Positions 12,301-23,371 of a stretch of 64,000 bases of DNA are shown here, piece after piece (the stretch's first letter is position 1; every line of letters starts with the position of its first letter). The notes under the pieces are model-generated. The model was not told the DNA's origin. It saw only the letters and a program-made list of their open reading frames with translations, and did not search any database. Origin of the DNA: Reticulitermes speratus (taxonomy: Eukaryota > Arthropoda > Insecta > Blattodea > Rhinotermitidae); contig JAJKFL010000014.1 in NCBI GenBank assembly GCA_021186555.1, positions 43,980,700 through 44,044,699 of the forward strand, written 5' to 3'. The translations under genes and the position numbers were made by a program.

Positions 12301-12536
12301 TATTATTATACCGGTTGTTGTTGCAGCCACTGGAATAGTGGCAAAAGTTTGAAGAAACATTTGTAAGCCACAGCAGTAAAACATTCAACATATTCACTAC
12401 AACAGACAGCTGTACTTGTAACATCACACGTAATAGGACGGTACTGCAGTCTGAAACTTGAAGTTGAGCGGTGGGGATCGCTGTTGGTACAAGAGGAGTA
12501 CCGGGGAGAAAAGTACTGTGACAAGAGACAATATTA

Positions 12537-12538
12537 TG

Positions 12539-12585
<47 letters not shown>
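12537..12585 (+). repeat. (AAT)n microsatellite
   Basis: About 16 AAT copies between attatgat and ataccgtgc. It produces false poly-Asn or poly-Ile frames. Confidence 0.95.
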
Positions 12586-12586
<1 letters not shown>

Positions 12587-13126
12587 TACCGTGCTACGTC
12601 AACGCGTTTCCTCAGCAAGCCTGCCAACTTATCTGTCCCTGTGCCCTTATGCAGCGATCTGTTTCGCTGTTATGTTTCGCATGCTTCGTACTTTCGTACA
12701 ATTCATATTTTTCCTGCTCTTCTTTCTCCTCAGGCACTCTCATGGCAGAAATGAGCGCTGGAACAACAGATGGGTTACTTGTTGATTGCTGGGCTGTACT
12801 ATTTTCCCATTGTATTTCGTTAGATACACGCGATGTTCAAATGACACAATTGCTACATTGTTTGTCATGTAGAGCCGCTTGCTTGTTTATGACAAGTGGT
12901 TAATTGTCTGCGATTTGGCCTGTCTGTCGATACTAAAATGTAATTTAAGCTACGACTGTTAGTGTTTACGAAATTTCGTGTAAATCTGTTATGTAGTGCC
13001 TGAGGTGAAACATGCGGTCCATGGACATGGCGTGTACGACCACCATACAAAGTGTCCGGATGCTCATTGTGCGGCAACTGATAGAAGCTGGTGCATTGTG
13101 TCTTGTGCATTCGGATCGAAGTGTAA

Positions 13127-13640
13127 AGCCGGGATTAGACGGCGCGTGGCTCGGCTCGTTTTACGTCATGACTGACGTCACTGACAAAGAATCGTATTCA
13201 AACGGGCCGTGTAACCGGCCTGGCGCGGCGCGGAGTGTGATTGGTGGAGCGAGGCTCGTTGGATTGCCTCAGAAGCGGTTTTCTCACGATCCTCAAAGGG
13301 ACTCGGCGCGGGCAGCTGTTGCGGCTACACGGGGCTTGCAGTGTACGCGCCAAGCCAGTCTCGTCCAACCTGTATATACTTAGGTCTGGTCTTTGTTTTC
13401 TGCTGTCGGGGTGCGCGAAGAGTGAAAGTTTCTGTCCCACAATTGGTATTGGCTAGAATGGAGTGGTCAAACGAGGACATTTTTAAGTTAATAGAACAAC
13501 CTACCCGAGCAAGGCCGCTGGTCCGCCATTTGCCGAGCTGCGCCGCGTCGTGTAGCCAGATTGTCTTTTCTGTTCCGATCTGTTGGCCGAGCAAGTGACG
13601 TCACGTCACTGGACGAGCCACGCGCCGTCTAATCCCGGCT
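13127..13640 (+). mobile_element. Harbinger-type deletion derivative (TIR element, TAA target duplication)
   Basis: Both ends carry the same 27-base terminal inverted repeat, beginning agccgggattagacggcgcg and perfect over its length. A TAA duplication flanks it at 13124-13126 and 13641-13643. A 3-base TWA duplication is typical of PIF/Harbinger elements. Inside is a short remnant that looks like the start of a MADF/Myb-like accessory protein (13459-13505), which such elements often carry. The transposase is absent, so it would depend on an autonomous relative. Confidence 0.8.
13459..13505 (+). pseudogene. N-terminal remnant of a MADF/Myb-like transposon protein
   Basis: An ATG opens the peptide MEWSNEDIFKLIEQP. 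This resembles the start of MADF-domain proteins, in which a Trp and Asn-Glu pair precede the Leu-Ile-Glu of the first helix. The resemblance stops after about 15 codons, where the frame continues into unrelated sequence. Its place inside a TAA-flanked TIR element fits a Harbinger accessory gene truncated by internal deletion. The match is short, so it could be chance. Confidence 0.45.
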
Positions 13641-13749
13641 TAACAAGCATGTGACTACGAGCTTCGACATGCAGAGACGGAGCACCGGTGACCGACCGGA
13701 TGTTTCGTGAAATTTCGTATGGGGAATATTTTACTGAAGTTTGAAAATC

Positions 13750-13975
13750 CATTTGGGACTTGTGGTGGACAAACTGGCACTGCTACAGGGTTTTTCTCCG
13801 CGTACTTCGGGTTTCTCCTGTCAGTATCATTCCACCAATGCTCCATATTCAGCTTCATCTTAATACTACTATTATCAGAAGGACAAGCGGGTGAAGCCCT
13901 TCAAATAAAACAGTGCTCATTGGGAAGTTTGGGAGCATTGGATAGAAAAGTACTTTATCACTTTCTTTTCTCGTC
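13750..13975 (+). mobile_element. tRNA-derived SINE, family S2, head missing
   Basis: Starts in the body at gggacttgtggtggacaaac, continues through tcagtatcattccaccaatg and atcagaaggacaagcgg, and ends after gcattggatagaaaagt. The same order is seen in the minus-strand copy at 22940-23233. The tRNA-like 5' head is absent (5' truncation). Confidence 0.8.
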
Positions 13976-14455
13976 TGTGAAAAATCTAAACAGAAGCTAG
14001 CGAACGCACAAGTACATTTTGTAACCTGTTATACAGATGTGCACTGTGTATACACTATGTACACTAGTCCAGTTTGGATGATGTGTATGACTCGCAGTGA
14101 CACACGAGGGGCTTTAACATCCCCCGATGAAGGGTGGAGACTCCACGTGCGGATTGGTCGATATTGTGTTCACCCTTCGGAACTACATAAGATCGCCTCT
14201 GGACCGGGATGACCAGGGGTGCGTATTGCTGAGATGTGTGTGACGTCATTTAATTTCATTTGAAGAGTTTGTGTGAGAGTTTGAGGTTCCGTAATGTGAG
14301 GGCTGGATGGTATTAAGACATGCAGTTTAAGGGTGCACACTGGATTTGTCTGGGAGAGAACGGGGTTCAGTGCTGGGATCTGGAAAACACGACAGTGGAT
14401 CGTCCGGTTACATTAATTGCGGGAAACTGTTTGACACTTAGCGAGCAAAGCTGGA
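13976..14455. other. unique spacer
   Basis: No gene, array or known transposon was recognised between the S2 and S3 SINEs. Short frames at 14064-14249 (minus) and 14320-14583 (plus) are unsupported. Confidence 0.5.
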
Positions 14456-14732
14456 AAAAAGTGAACAATGTTTTTACCATAGCGCAACAGCCCCTTGGGG
14501 GCCTAGACCGCCTCATTTTTCGAGGCTTCACGATCACACACATTAGACACACCACACTCGGTAGGACTCCTCTGGACGAGTGATCATCCCGTCGCAGAGA
14601 CCTCTACCTGACAACACACAACACTCACAACAGACAGACATCCAATGCCTCCGGCGGGAGTCGAACCCGCAATCCCAGCAAGCGAGTGGCCGCAGACCCA
14701 CGCCTTAGACCGCGCGGCCACTGCGATCGGCA
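14456..14732 (-). mobile_element. tRNA-Leu-like SINE, family S3
   Basis: On the minus strand the head reads agtggccgcgcggtctaagg (A box of leucine-tRNA type), then tgcgggttcgactcccgcc (good B box). The body (gtgttgtgtgttgtcaggta and gagtcctaccgagt) matches the plus-strand copy at 60357-60615 over its full length. The anticodon arm is not that of a working tRNA and the unit continues into a shared SINE body. Confidence 0.88.
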
Positions 14733-15384
14733 TAGTGGACTAAAAAGTCGCAAAAATTCAAGTACGGTCGACGTGAACGGGTGTTCGAAATTAACGACGC
14801 TGCAGAACTCCATCAATATCGACGCCCTGATACTGGGGTTGACGCGCGGTCTGTGTGTACATAATTTATAAAGCTACGCGCTTTATGAGGGCGCTGGCAG
14901 GCGTGGCCATGGCTTTGTTTTTCAGCCAAAGAGGATGGCGGGTTCTCAGACTGCGGAGCGGTCACTGGGGGACGAGGGACAATTGGAAGACAAAGAGATT
15001 GATGGAAATTTAAATAACAAAACGATAATCAAAATCCATCCCCTCGGATACGAATCCTTTTAGAGGACTCCGCCCCAAGGGAAATCCGCCGTGCTCCAAT
15101 AGGCACGCGTGTGCGTTCAGTGAGTTCGACTCTCGAACGCAATACTGCCTGCACAATACAGGCCTGCCAACAGCTGGACGTGATTGCTTTTAGGGGCGTT
15201 ATTTTAAAGCTGAATGATGGATTTTCATGAAACTATGATGGAATGTCATACTACTGGAGATCACTCCATAGTTCTGTTTACTTTATGCTGTCAGTAGTAG
15301 CCGCGTGTCGACTATGCGAACTTCTGGGGTGCGAGCGTCACTTATTATGAGATTGCTGAAGTTTGTTTAACAACAAAAAAAAGT
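14733..15384. other. unique spacer
   Basis: No recognisable gene or repeat. Short unsupported frames only. Confidence 0.5.
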
Positions 15385-16812
15385 AAAGATTACATGAAAT
15401 GTCTGTACAAACAGCGATTATGATCTTGTACAGCTGTAACTGACTGGCTATTGTAACGGAGACGGAGTGTGTTTACTGCGCGGTACGAACTGAATATTTA
15501 TATATCAATACGTTTAACATTCACAAATTCTACGTTCTGCCCACACAGTGTATTTATGTGTTTTGTGTGGATCTCAGAACAAACAGCGATTATTTCACTG
15601 TACAGCATTAACTGACTGGTTTGTATAACTGTGACGGAGTGTGTTTACTGCGCGGTACGGCTTGTATTTATGTGTTTTGTGTGGATCTCAGAACAAACAG
15701 CGATTATTTCACTGTACAGCATTAACTGACTGGTTTGTATAACTGAGACGGAGTGTGTTTACTGCGCGGTACGGACTGTATTTATGTGTTTTGTGTGGAT
15801 CTCAGAACAAACAGCGATTATTTCACTGTACAGCATTAACTGACTGGTTTGTATAACTGAGACGGAGTGTGTTTACTGCGCGGTACGGACTGTATTTATG
15901 TGTTTTGTGTGGATCTCAGAACAAACAGCGACTATTTCACTGTACAGCATTAACTGACTGGTTTGTATAACTGAGACGGAGTGTGTTTACTGCGCGGTAC
16001 GGACTGTATTTATGTGTTTTGTGTGGATCTCAGAAAAAACAGCGATTATTTCACTGTACAGCATTAACTGACTGGTTTGTATAACTGAGACGGAGTGTGT
16101 TTACTGCACGGTACGGACTGTATTTATGTGTTGTGTGTGGATCTCAGAACAAACAGCGATTATTTCACTGTACAACATTAACTGACTGGTTTGTATAACT
16201 GAGACGGAGTGTGTTTACTGCGCGGTATGGACTGTATTTATGTGATTTGTGTGGATCTCAGAACAAACAGCGATTATTTCACTGTACAACATTAACTGAC
16301 TGGTTTGTATAACAGACGGAGTGTGTTTACTGCGCGGTACGGACTGTATTTATGTGTTTTGTGTGGATCTCAGAACAAACAGTGATTATTTCACTGTACA
16401 ACATTAACTGACTGGTTTGTATAACTGAGAAGGAGTGTGTTTACTGCGCGGTACGGACTGTATTTATGTGTTTTGTGTGGATCTCAGAACAAACAGCGAT
16501 TATTTCACTGTACAACATTAACTGACTGGTTTGTATAACTGAGAAGGAGTGTGTTTACTGCGCGGTACGGACTGTATTTATGTGTTTTGTGTGGATCTCA
16601 GAACAAACAGCGATTATTTCACTGTACAACATTAACTGACTGGTTTGTATAACTGAGACGGAGTGTGTTTACTGCGCGGTACGGACTGTATTTATGTGTC
16701 TTGTGTGGATCTCAGAACAAACAGCGATTATTTCACTGTACAACATTAACTGACTGGTTTGTATAACTGAGACGGAGTGTGTTTACTGCGCGGTACGGAC
16801 TGAATATTTATA
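15385..16812 (+). mobile_element. mobile satellite element, copy 2 (114-base units)
   Basis: The first unit (15395-15490) is diverged. Then comes gaatatttatatatcaatacg with gtttaacattcacaaatt, followed by about 11 units of 114 bases carrying gtgtttactgcgcggtacgg and gtggatctcagaacaaacag. It ends at cggtacggactgaatattta, as in other copies. The outer left end with cccagtggtt is missing, so this copy is truncated. Confidence 0.75.
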
Positions 16813-17108
16813 ATGTAAGTTAGTCTTGTCTTTGAAGGCTTAATATATACGTATAGGTCTATGGTAATACATTTCAGCCTCCCCCTGCATTGTATTTGTA
16901 CAGCAGGGTCACCACATCGTTCCCGAAGCAGTGCGCCTCATTTGTATACTGCAATGTGTTTAACAAGACAATAAATATGGCCGGAAGCATTCTGTTGGAC
17001 ATTGCTGGCTGACTGCTTAAAGAGAAAAGGTTAATGCTTTCTATAGCGTCACTAAGCTAAGACAGGCTTCTTAGTAGTTATGATTAAGAGCAGAAGATGG
17101 CAGTAATA

Positions 17109-18063
17109 CGAGGTCTGACACAAAAAAACGAGACTGTGTCTGTAACTATTTCTGTTTGACAAATTCAGCAAATTAACTACGATCGCCTTCAAATTAGTTC
17201 CCTTCTGAGTTAACACACAGCTGCATACGATGCTGCCAACGTTCAAAGCAATTCTGCATGTTATTTTCTGTCAGACTGTTGAGGATCTCCGTCGTTTTTA
17301 CTTTCACATCTTCTACCGATAAAAAAAATGGGTCCCTTTGAGCACCGACTTGATCTTTGGGAAGAGGTAGAAGTCACAGGAAGCGAGTTCTGGCGAATAA
17401 GGTGGGTGCTCCGTCACAGTGATGTTTTTATTGGCTAAAAACTGCTTGCAAAAGTTCCGAACACAATTCCTGGCGGCGTTCTTTTTGTTCATCTGACAGA
17501 ATTTTTGGAAACATTTTTGCACAAACCTTTGTCGTGTTCAATTCTTCCGTTAGAATTCGTCGAACATTTTCCCTATCCAAATTAACTTTCTCAGCTACTG
17601 CTCGAACACCCAACCTTCTGTCTTTTCGAATCACAAGTCTCACTTTTTCAATGTTATCATCGTTAACAGCTGTGCGTGGCCGGCCTGGGCGATCATCATC
17701 TTTCACGCTTTCCCTGCCTTCCGAAAATCGTTTGGGCCACTCAAAAACGCGTGCACGAGATATGCAATCTTCACCATAAGCCTCAGTCAATAATTGAAAA
17801 GTTTCCGTCGCGGATTTCTTCAGTTTAACAAGAAACTTGATGTTAACTCGTTGTTCACTTTTGCAGTCCGACATTTTCCGTCCGAGGGTAAAAACACGCC
17901 TATATTTGAAGATGCGTCAACTTGTACTGAGTGAAGCGATCGAGCTGAAACCTGTAACACTGTGACAGGACAGATCATATTGCATAGCCGTGTATTTGTT
18001 TCATCCCCCCACTCTTGGTTCCAGAGCTATAGGGTTAGTCTCGTTTTTTTGTGTCAGCCCTCG
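17109..18063 (-). mobile_element. internally deleted mariner element with TIRs and TA duplication
   Basis: The ends are 27-base inverted repeats (cgaggtctgacacaaaaaaa on the left; on the right the complement of cgagggctgacacaaaaaaa) with one mismatch. A TA dinucleotide flanks each end (17107-17108 and 18064-18065), the target of Tc1/mariner elements. At 955 bases it is some 300 bases shorter than typical full-length mariners. The missing part lies in the catalytic centre of the transposase. Confidence 0.95.
17183..17874 (-). pseudogene. mariner transposase, catalytic centre deleted
   Basis: Reads on the minus strand from ATG at 17874. The first 130 or so codons are an intact N-terminal DNA-binding region (MSDCKSEQRVNIKF, then RARVFEWPKRFSEGRE and GRPRTAVNDDNIEKVR) and reach KVCAKMFPKIL, the position of the conserved mariner linker motif. 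After RRQELC an internal deletion with a frame change joins directly to FLANKNITVTEHPPYSPEL. The third catalytic Asp, in ASCDFYLFP, remains but the first two and the spacing are lost. Further damage: a frame slip in a poly-T run near 17325 and a stop codon in the final NSEGN..FEGD motif. It cannot encode an active transposase, though the N-terminal part could still bind ends if expressed. Confidence 0.95.
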
Positions 18064-18239
18064 TAGACGCAGTGATAAGTACGTTTTAGACATTATTGTG
18101 CATAATATTACCGTGGCTGCTGCAGGAGCTTGGTGTACAATAACTGTCTTTGCAGAACTTTCCAATTTGATGGCGTGCAATCTTATTGAAGTTGTGTGTT
18201 TTCCTCGAGGGCTGTAATGTATAAAGCCCGTTTCCACGA

Positions 18240-18411
18240 ATGGTAAAGGTAAAGGTAAAGCAATCCCATTTCAGGTCTGGACAGACCGTTAGGATTCCAG
18301 GCTCCCAGATTTCTAGACATTCGGCACATGAAGGTGGTAAGGTTGTCAGCCCTATTCACCGGCCGCCTTTACCCCCAGAAAATATCCCTGGTACTCATTT
18401 CTGTTAGAGGC
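18240..18411 (-). mobile_element. tRNA-derived SINE, family S4, 3' part only
   Basis: Begins with aatggtaaaggtaaaggtaa, the complement of a pyrimidine-rich SINE tail, and runs to ctggtactcatttctgttag and aggctgagtcgac. There it stops abruptly at the 35-base array. The same internal segment occurs in the S4 copy at 44683, which keeps the other half. Confidence 0.75.
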
Positions 18412-18998
18412 TGAGTCGACACAAAGTCCAGTTGATATACATTTGATGTGAGTCCACAAAGTCCAGTTGATATACATTTTGATATGAGTCCACAAAGTCC
18501 AGTTGATGTACATTTTGATATGAGTCCACAAAGTCCAGTTGATATACATTTGATATGAGTCCACAAAGTCCAGTTGATGTACATTTGATATGAATCCACA
18601 AAGTCCAGTTGATATACATTTTGATATGAGTCCACAAAGTCCAGTTGATATACATTTGATATGAGTCCACAAAGTCCAGTTGATATACATTTGATATGAG
18701 TCCACAAAGTCCAGTTGATGTACATTTGATATGAATCCACAAAGTCCAGTTGATATACATTTTGATATGAATCCACAAAGTCCAGTTGATATACATTTTG
18801 ATATGAGTCCACAAAGTCCAGTTGATATACATTTGATATGAGTCCACAAAGTCCAGTTGATGTACATTTGATATGAGTCCACAAAGTCCAGTTGATATAC
18901 ATTTTGATATGAATCCACAAAGTCCAGTTGATATACATTTGATATGAGTCCACAAAGTCCAGTTGATATACATTTTGATATGAGTCCACAAAGTTCAG
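18412..18998. repeat. 35/36-base tandem array, about 16 copies
   Basis: Unit is gagtccacaaagtccagttg followed by atatacatttgatat, with a 36-base version that has one extra t. Minor variants read gatgtac or gaatcc. Both lengths alternate irregularly, so all three minus frames read similar peptides. These are not genes. Confidence 0.97.
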
Positions 18999-19326
18999 TT
19001 GTCCGCTGCTGATGACGTGTTAGTATTTGAGGCGCTTGGACGTGCAGCTGTTAGTTTTTGGAACTGGAGGGTCAAAGCTCGATTCGCAGTGTGGGTACGC
19101 TCACGGTCATCTCACTTCGCTTGTACCTGACTGCAGCTGTTCACAACGACGGTCACACGTCAGAGGCGCGCAAGTGGCAGCGGGCATTCGTCGAAAGAAC
19201 TTGTGGCCCAAAAGGAATGCCTTAGTGCAGAATCTGCATTTCGCCTAAGTTTTTGAACATGTATAAAGCAAAACGAACTGTGCCTGAGTGTCGCACGGGC
19301 AGTCATTGTGAACAGATTTCGGTGGC
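18999..19326. other. unique spacer
   Basis: No feature was recognised between the two arrays. A 73-codon frame at 19027-19248 is unsupported. Confidence 0.5.
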
Positions 19327-19975
19327 AATCTTATGGCACATGTGTCCACGGAAAGCTTGCAATGTTATGGCACTTGTGTCCACGGAAAGCTTGCAATGTT
19401 ATGGCACATGTGTCCACGGAAAGCTTGCAATGTTATGGCACATGTGTCCACGGAAGGCTTGCAATGTTATGGCACATGTGTCCACGGAAGGCTTGCAATG
19501 TTATGGCACATGTGTCCACGGAAGGCTTGCAATGTTATGGCACATGTGTCCACGGAAGGCTTGCAATGTTATGGCACATGTGTCCACGGACAGCTTGCAA
19601 TGTTATGTCACATGTGTCCACGGAAAGCTTGCAATGTTATGGCACATGTGTCCACGGAAAGCTTGCAATGTTATGGCACATGTGTCCACGGAAAGCTTGC
19701 AATGTTATGGCACATGTGTCCACGGACAGCTTGCACTATTGTGGCACTTGTGTCCACGGAAAGCTTGCAATATTGTGGCACGTGTGTCCACGGAAAGCTT
19801 TCAATGTTATGGCACATGTGTCCACGGAAAGCTTGCAATGTTATGGCACATGTGTCCACGGAAAGCTTGCAATGTTATGGCACATGTGTCCACTGAAAGC
19901 GTGCACTATTGTGGCACTTGTGTCCACGGAAAGCTTGCACTATTGTGGCACTTGTGTCCACGGACAGCTTGCAAG
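19327..19975. repeat. 34-base tandem array, 19 copies
   Basis: Unit is cttgcaatgttatggcacat followed by gtgtccacggaaag. Variants carry ggaagg, ggacag or cactattgtgg. It is open in all three forward frames. The apparent 488-codon frame at 19253-20719 is this array fused by chance to the next one. Confidence 0.97.
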
Positions 19976-19994
19976 CTTCTCGTACTTGGCTTTC

Positions 19995-21040
19995 TAAAAC
20001 ACGTGTTTGTGTGTGTACCTCAATATCTAAAACACGTGTTTTTCTGCGTACCTCAGTATCTAAAACACGTGTTTTTGTGCGTACCTCAATATCTAAAACA
20101 CGTGTTTTTGTGCGTACCTCAGTATCTAAAACACGTGTTTTTGTGCGTACCTCAATATCTAAAACACGTGTGTGTGTGCGTACCTCAATATCTAAAACAC
20201 GTGTGTGTGTGCGTACCTCAATATCTAAAACACGTGTTTGTGTGCGTACCTCAATATCTAAAACACGTGTTTGTGTGCGTACCTCAATATCTAAAACACG
20301 TGTTTGTGTGCGTACCTCAATATCTAAAACACGTGTTTGTGTGCGTACCTCAATATCTAAAACACGTGTTTGTGTGCGTACCTCAATATCTAAAGCACGT
20401 GTTTGTGTGCGTACCTCAATATCTAAAACACGTGTTTGTGTGCGTACCTCAATATCTAAAACACGTGTTTGTGTGCGTACCTCAGTATCTAAAAGACGTG
20501 TTTGTGTGTGTACCTCAATATCTAAAACACGTGTTTGTGTGCGTACCTCAATATCCAAAACACGTGTCTGTGCGTACCTCAATATCTAAAACACGTGTTT
20601 GTGTGCGTACCTCAATATCTAAAACACGTGTTTGTGTGCGTACCTCAGTATCTAAAAGACGTGTTTGTGTGTGTACCTCAATATCTAAAACACGTGTCTG
20701 TGCGTACCTCAATATCTAAAACACGTGTTTGTGTGTGTACCTCAATATCTAAAACACGTGTTTGTGTGCGTACCTCAGTATCTAAAAGACGTGTTTGTGT
20801 GTGTACCTCAATATCTAAAACACGTGTCTGTGCGTACCTCAATATCTAAAACACGTGTTTGTGTGCGTACCTCAATATCTAAAACACGTGTTTGTGTGCG
20901 TACCTCAGTATCTAAAAGACGTGTTTGTGTGTGTACCTCATATCTAAAACACGTGTCTGTGCGTACCTCAATATCTAAAACACGTGTTTGTGTGTGTACC
21001 TCAATATCTAAAACACGTGTCTGTGTGCGTACCTCAGTAT
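19995..21040. repeat. 33-base tandem array, about 32 copies
   Basis: Unit is ctaaaacacgtgtttgtgtg followed by cgtacctcaatat. Because the period is divisible by three, each strand reads an 11-residue repeat (PQYLKHVFVCV and similar). The right half repeats a block of about 130 bases (aaaagacgtg unit, then cgtgtctgtgcg unit), starting near 20481, 20647, 20775 and 20905. Confidence 0.97.
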
Positions 21041-21122
21041 CATTTCCTCGGTCGCCGTCCGATGATAACAATATTCGTCACGGTGTTCCTGTTCGACTTG
21101 TAGCGGCAACGCACAGCCATGC

Positions 21123-21475
21123 GCGACTGTAACTGCAGGCAGCTAACAGCTGACCGACACTCCATTAGTACTGCCTGTAGCGCGACTGTAACTGCAGGCA
21201 GCTAACAGCTGACCGACACTCCACTAGTACTGCCTGTAGCGCGACTGTAACTGCAGGCAGCTAACAGCTGACCGACACTCCACTAGTACTGCCTGTAGCG
21301 CGACTGTAACTGCAGGCAGCTAACAGCTGACCGACACTCCACTAGTACTGCCTGTAGCGCGACTGTAACTGCAGGCAGCTAACAGCTGACCGACACTCCA
21401 CTAGTACTGCCTGTAGCGCGACTGTAACTGCAGGCAGGTAACAGCTGACCGACACTCCACTAGTTCTGCCTGTCA
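21123..21475. repeat. 59-base tandem array, 6 copies
   Basis: Unit begins gcgactgtaactgcaggcag and contains ctaacagctgaccgacactc. The copies are almost identical, differing at one or two bases (cattagt, caggtaac, agttctg). Confidence 0.97.
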
Positions 21476-22197
21476 GTGCCCGATTACTGCTTTCGGACTC
21501 CTCCACTCCAGCCAGCTCGCTGGTCGTGAGCGTGTCCATAATGTAACCAGGCTCCACGGGATCTGGCCGCGTTCCGCTACACAATTGTATTTGAATGTTA
21601 GCACACGGCTGTTCATGCACATGTGTTTAGTGCTTATGTGTGTTTTTTGTTTGCAGGTAAGTGCCAGTCTCTGCCACTGACGTCACACCGTACGCTAACG
21701 TAAGTTTCACCTTCATCACATTTTTCCCCTCGGTCTGTCATCGCACAGCACTCCCGGGGTCATCTGGATCTGGCTGCTCTGACTGTACTTGGAGAGTATA
21801 GGGGTGCTAGTTTGATACGACACGACTGTAACTCGTCGCTACAACCACTAGAAACTGTCCTGAGCCAGTTTAATCCACACTTAAGTCTCACAAAATGCCT
21901 CCCTAAGCTATAATAGACTAATAAGATAATGTAATACAGCCATACAGCTATTGAGCTGTATAGTTGAAGTATTACATTATGTTAGTGTTTTATAATTGTA
22001 AGTATTGAGTACTGTCTTCAAGCCGTAAGATGTTAATGGTGTTCACGTTATCGCCATCTACTTCTTGGTCTTCCTAGCGACCGCTTTTACTGTGGTTTAC
22101 AGCTATAATTATTGATATTTACAGTAACACTCTAGTGCAAACAGTACAGTTGTTTATTTATAAAGGGTGGCCTATAAAGTCTGTAGACAACCAAACA
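21476..22197. other. unique spacer
   Basis: AT-rich in the middle; no gene or known repeat family was recognised. tagctataatagacta and tgtaatacagccatacagct lie in an AT-rich patch with weak inverted symmetry near 21930-21980. Confidence 0.5.
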
Positions 22198-22324
22198 AAT
22201 TATACAGAGTGTTTTTTTGTAACGTCACCTTTCGCTGTGTAGCAATTGATGTCGCCCGCTCTGCGGCGCGCAGTCCGCGTCATCGCTCGCTATGCAGCAG
22301 TGCACCTGAACACCCTGTATAATT
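22198..22324. mobile_element. short MITE-like element
   Basis: Ends are inverted repeats aattatacagagtgttt and gaacaccctgtataatt (one or two mismatches), enclosing about 90 bases. Ends of the type tatacagggtgttc are common on insect MITEs. No coding region; the target duplication is not clear. Confidence 0.65.
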
Positions 22325-22939
22325 GTCCGGCGTTTTTCCTGCTTTACGTCTCAGTCCTCTGTACATTTACACGCACAGTAACACTGCTGTCAGCCCGCAT
22401 TTTTTGTCTGCCGTGAAGATTCTGGCAGCGTGCTCTGCTGCTGTCAGGCTTCACGGCGTCATAGCTGAGATGTGCGAAGGAGGCTGCAAAATGTAGTTAA
22501 CAGAGTCCTTTGTGGCGTCGCATTCAGTCACGTCGTCGTCGTACATTGCACGGCATTCAGGGCAGGTGCGTGTACTGTTGTCAGTACCGCTGGTCTTCCT
22601 GTAAAGGTGTTTGTCTCGCCTGCAATCAGATTATCTGTGACTTGCAGTAAAGCCCGGACCCAGGCACTGTGACTAAGGCGTACTGTACTTCACACTGCAC
22701 ATCTGTCCTGTGTGAAGTGACTTCCAGGAAGGCGCTACTTTGAAAGGCCCAAGCAAAAGGAAATAAAAGATATAGACAAAAGGTCAGATGTGAGACTTTA
22801 ACATCGACGCTGAATGCAGCACCTGCCAGCAAGTGGACTAGTTGTGTTGCCTTACATTTAGGGGCATTCTCGTAACTGCATAGTGACCGCCGTGGTAACC
22901 TAAGATATTACAGCTACTTTCGCGTACTGCTGTGGTGTG
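22325..22939. other. unique spacer
   Basis: No gene or repeat was recognised. Short frames at 22472-22672 (plus) and 22626-22832 (minus) lack family resemblance. Confidence 0.5.
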
Positions 22940-23233
22940 TATCAAACCTTTGAACCAACGAAGGACAATATGGTAGCACTTTTCTAACCAATGCTCTCCT
23001 ATTTCCGAAAGAGCGTTTCTTTTTGGAAGTTTCCCAGGCTTTGTCCGTTTGTCCTTCTGGTAAGAGCAATGTGTAGATGAACATGAGTATGGAGCGTTGG
23101 TGGATTGATACTGGCAGGGGAAAACCTGTCACAGTGTCACTTTGACCACCACAAATCCCACATGGACTAGCCTGGGATAGAACCCGGTTTTCTGAGGCGA
23201 GAGGCCAGCGACTGACCGCCTGAGCCATGGCAA
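22940..23233 (-). mobile_element. tRNA-derived SINE, family S2, near full length
   Basis: On the minus strand it begins gccatggctcaggcggtcag (A box) and has a B box ccgggttctatcccagg. The body follows: catgtgggatttgtggtgg, tcagtatcaatccaccaacg, ccagaaggacaaacggac, and the 3' part with aaaaagaaacgctctttcgg. It is the longest S2 copy in the window and serves as reference for the others. Confidence 0.9.
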
Positions 23234-23371
23234 GACGTACAGACCAACATTAAAACCTAAAATTGCGTCTAAATAGGCAACAGTGCCGTCCATTACCCAG
23301 ACACACCGGTGAATGCTGTTAGGGAAGTGATGGCTGTTTATTGTGAAAACGGTACGGAACATATAGACGGC

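Larger units (their letters stand above)
12104..13123. other. unique spacer with two AAT microsatellites
   Basis: No gene was recognised. An open frame at 12484-12903 is open mainly because of the AAT tract (poly-Asn), and the flanking residues match nothing I know. Confidence 0.5.

Noticed and set aside
12484-12903. Poly-Asn protein
   Set aside because: The frame is held open by an (AAT)n microsatellite; its flanks show no similarity to a known family.
14456-14732. A functional leucine tRNA gene (minus strand), also at 60357
   Set aside because: A and B boxes are good, but the acceptor and anticodon arms do not fold properly and the unit continues into a SINE body shared among copies.
19253-20719. 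A 488-codon plus-strand frame that looks like a two-domain repeat protein
   Set aside because: It joins two unrelated minisatellites (34- and 33-base units) by chance, and other frames over the same DNA are also open.
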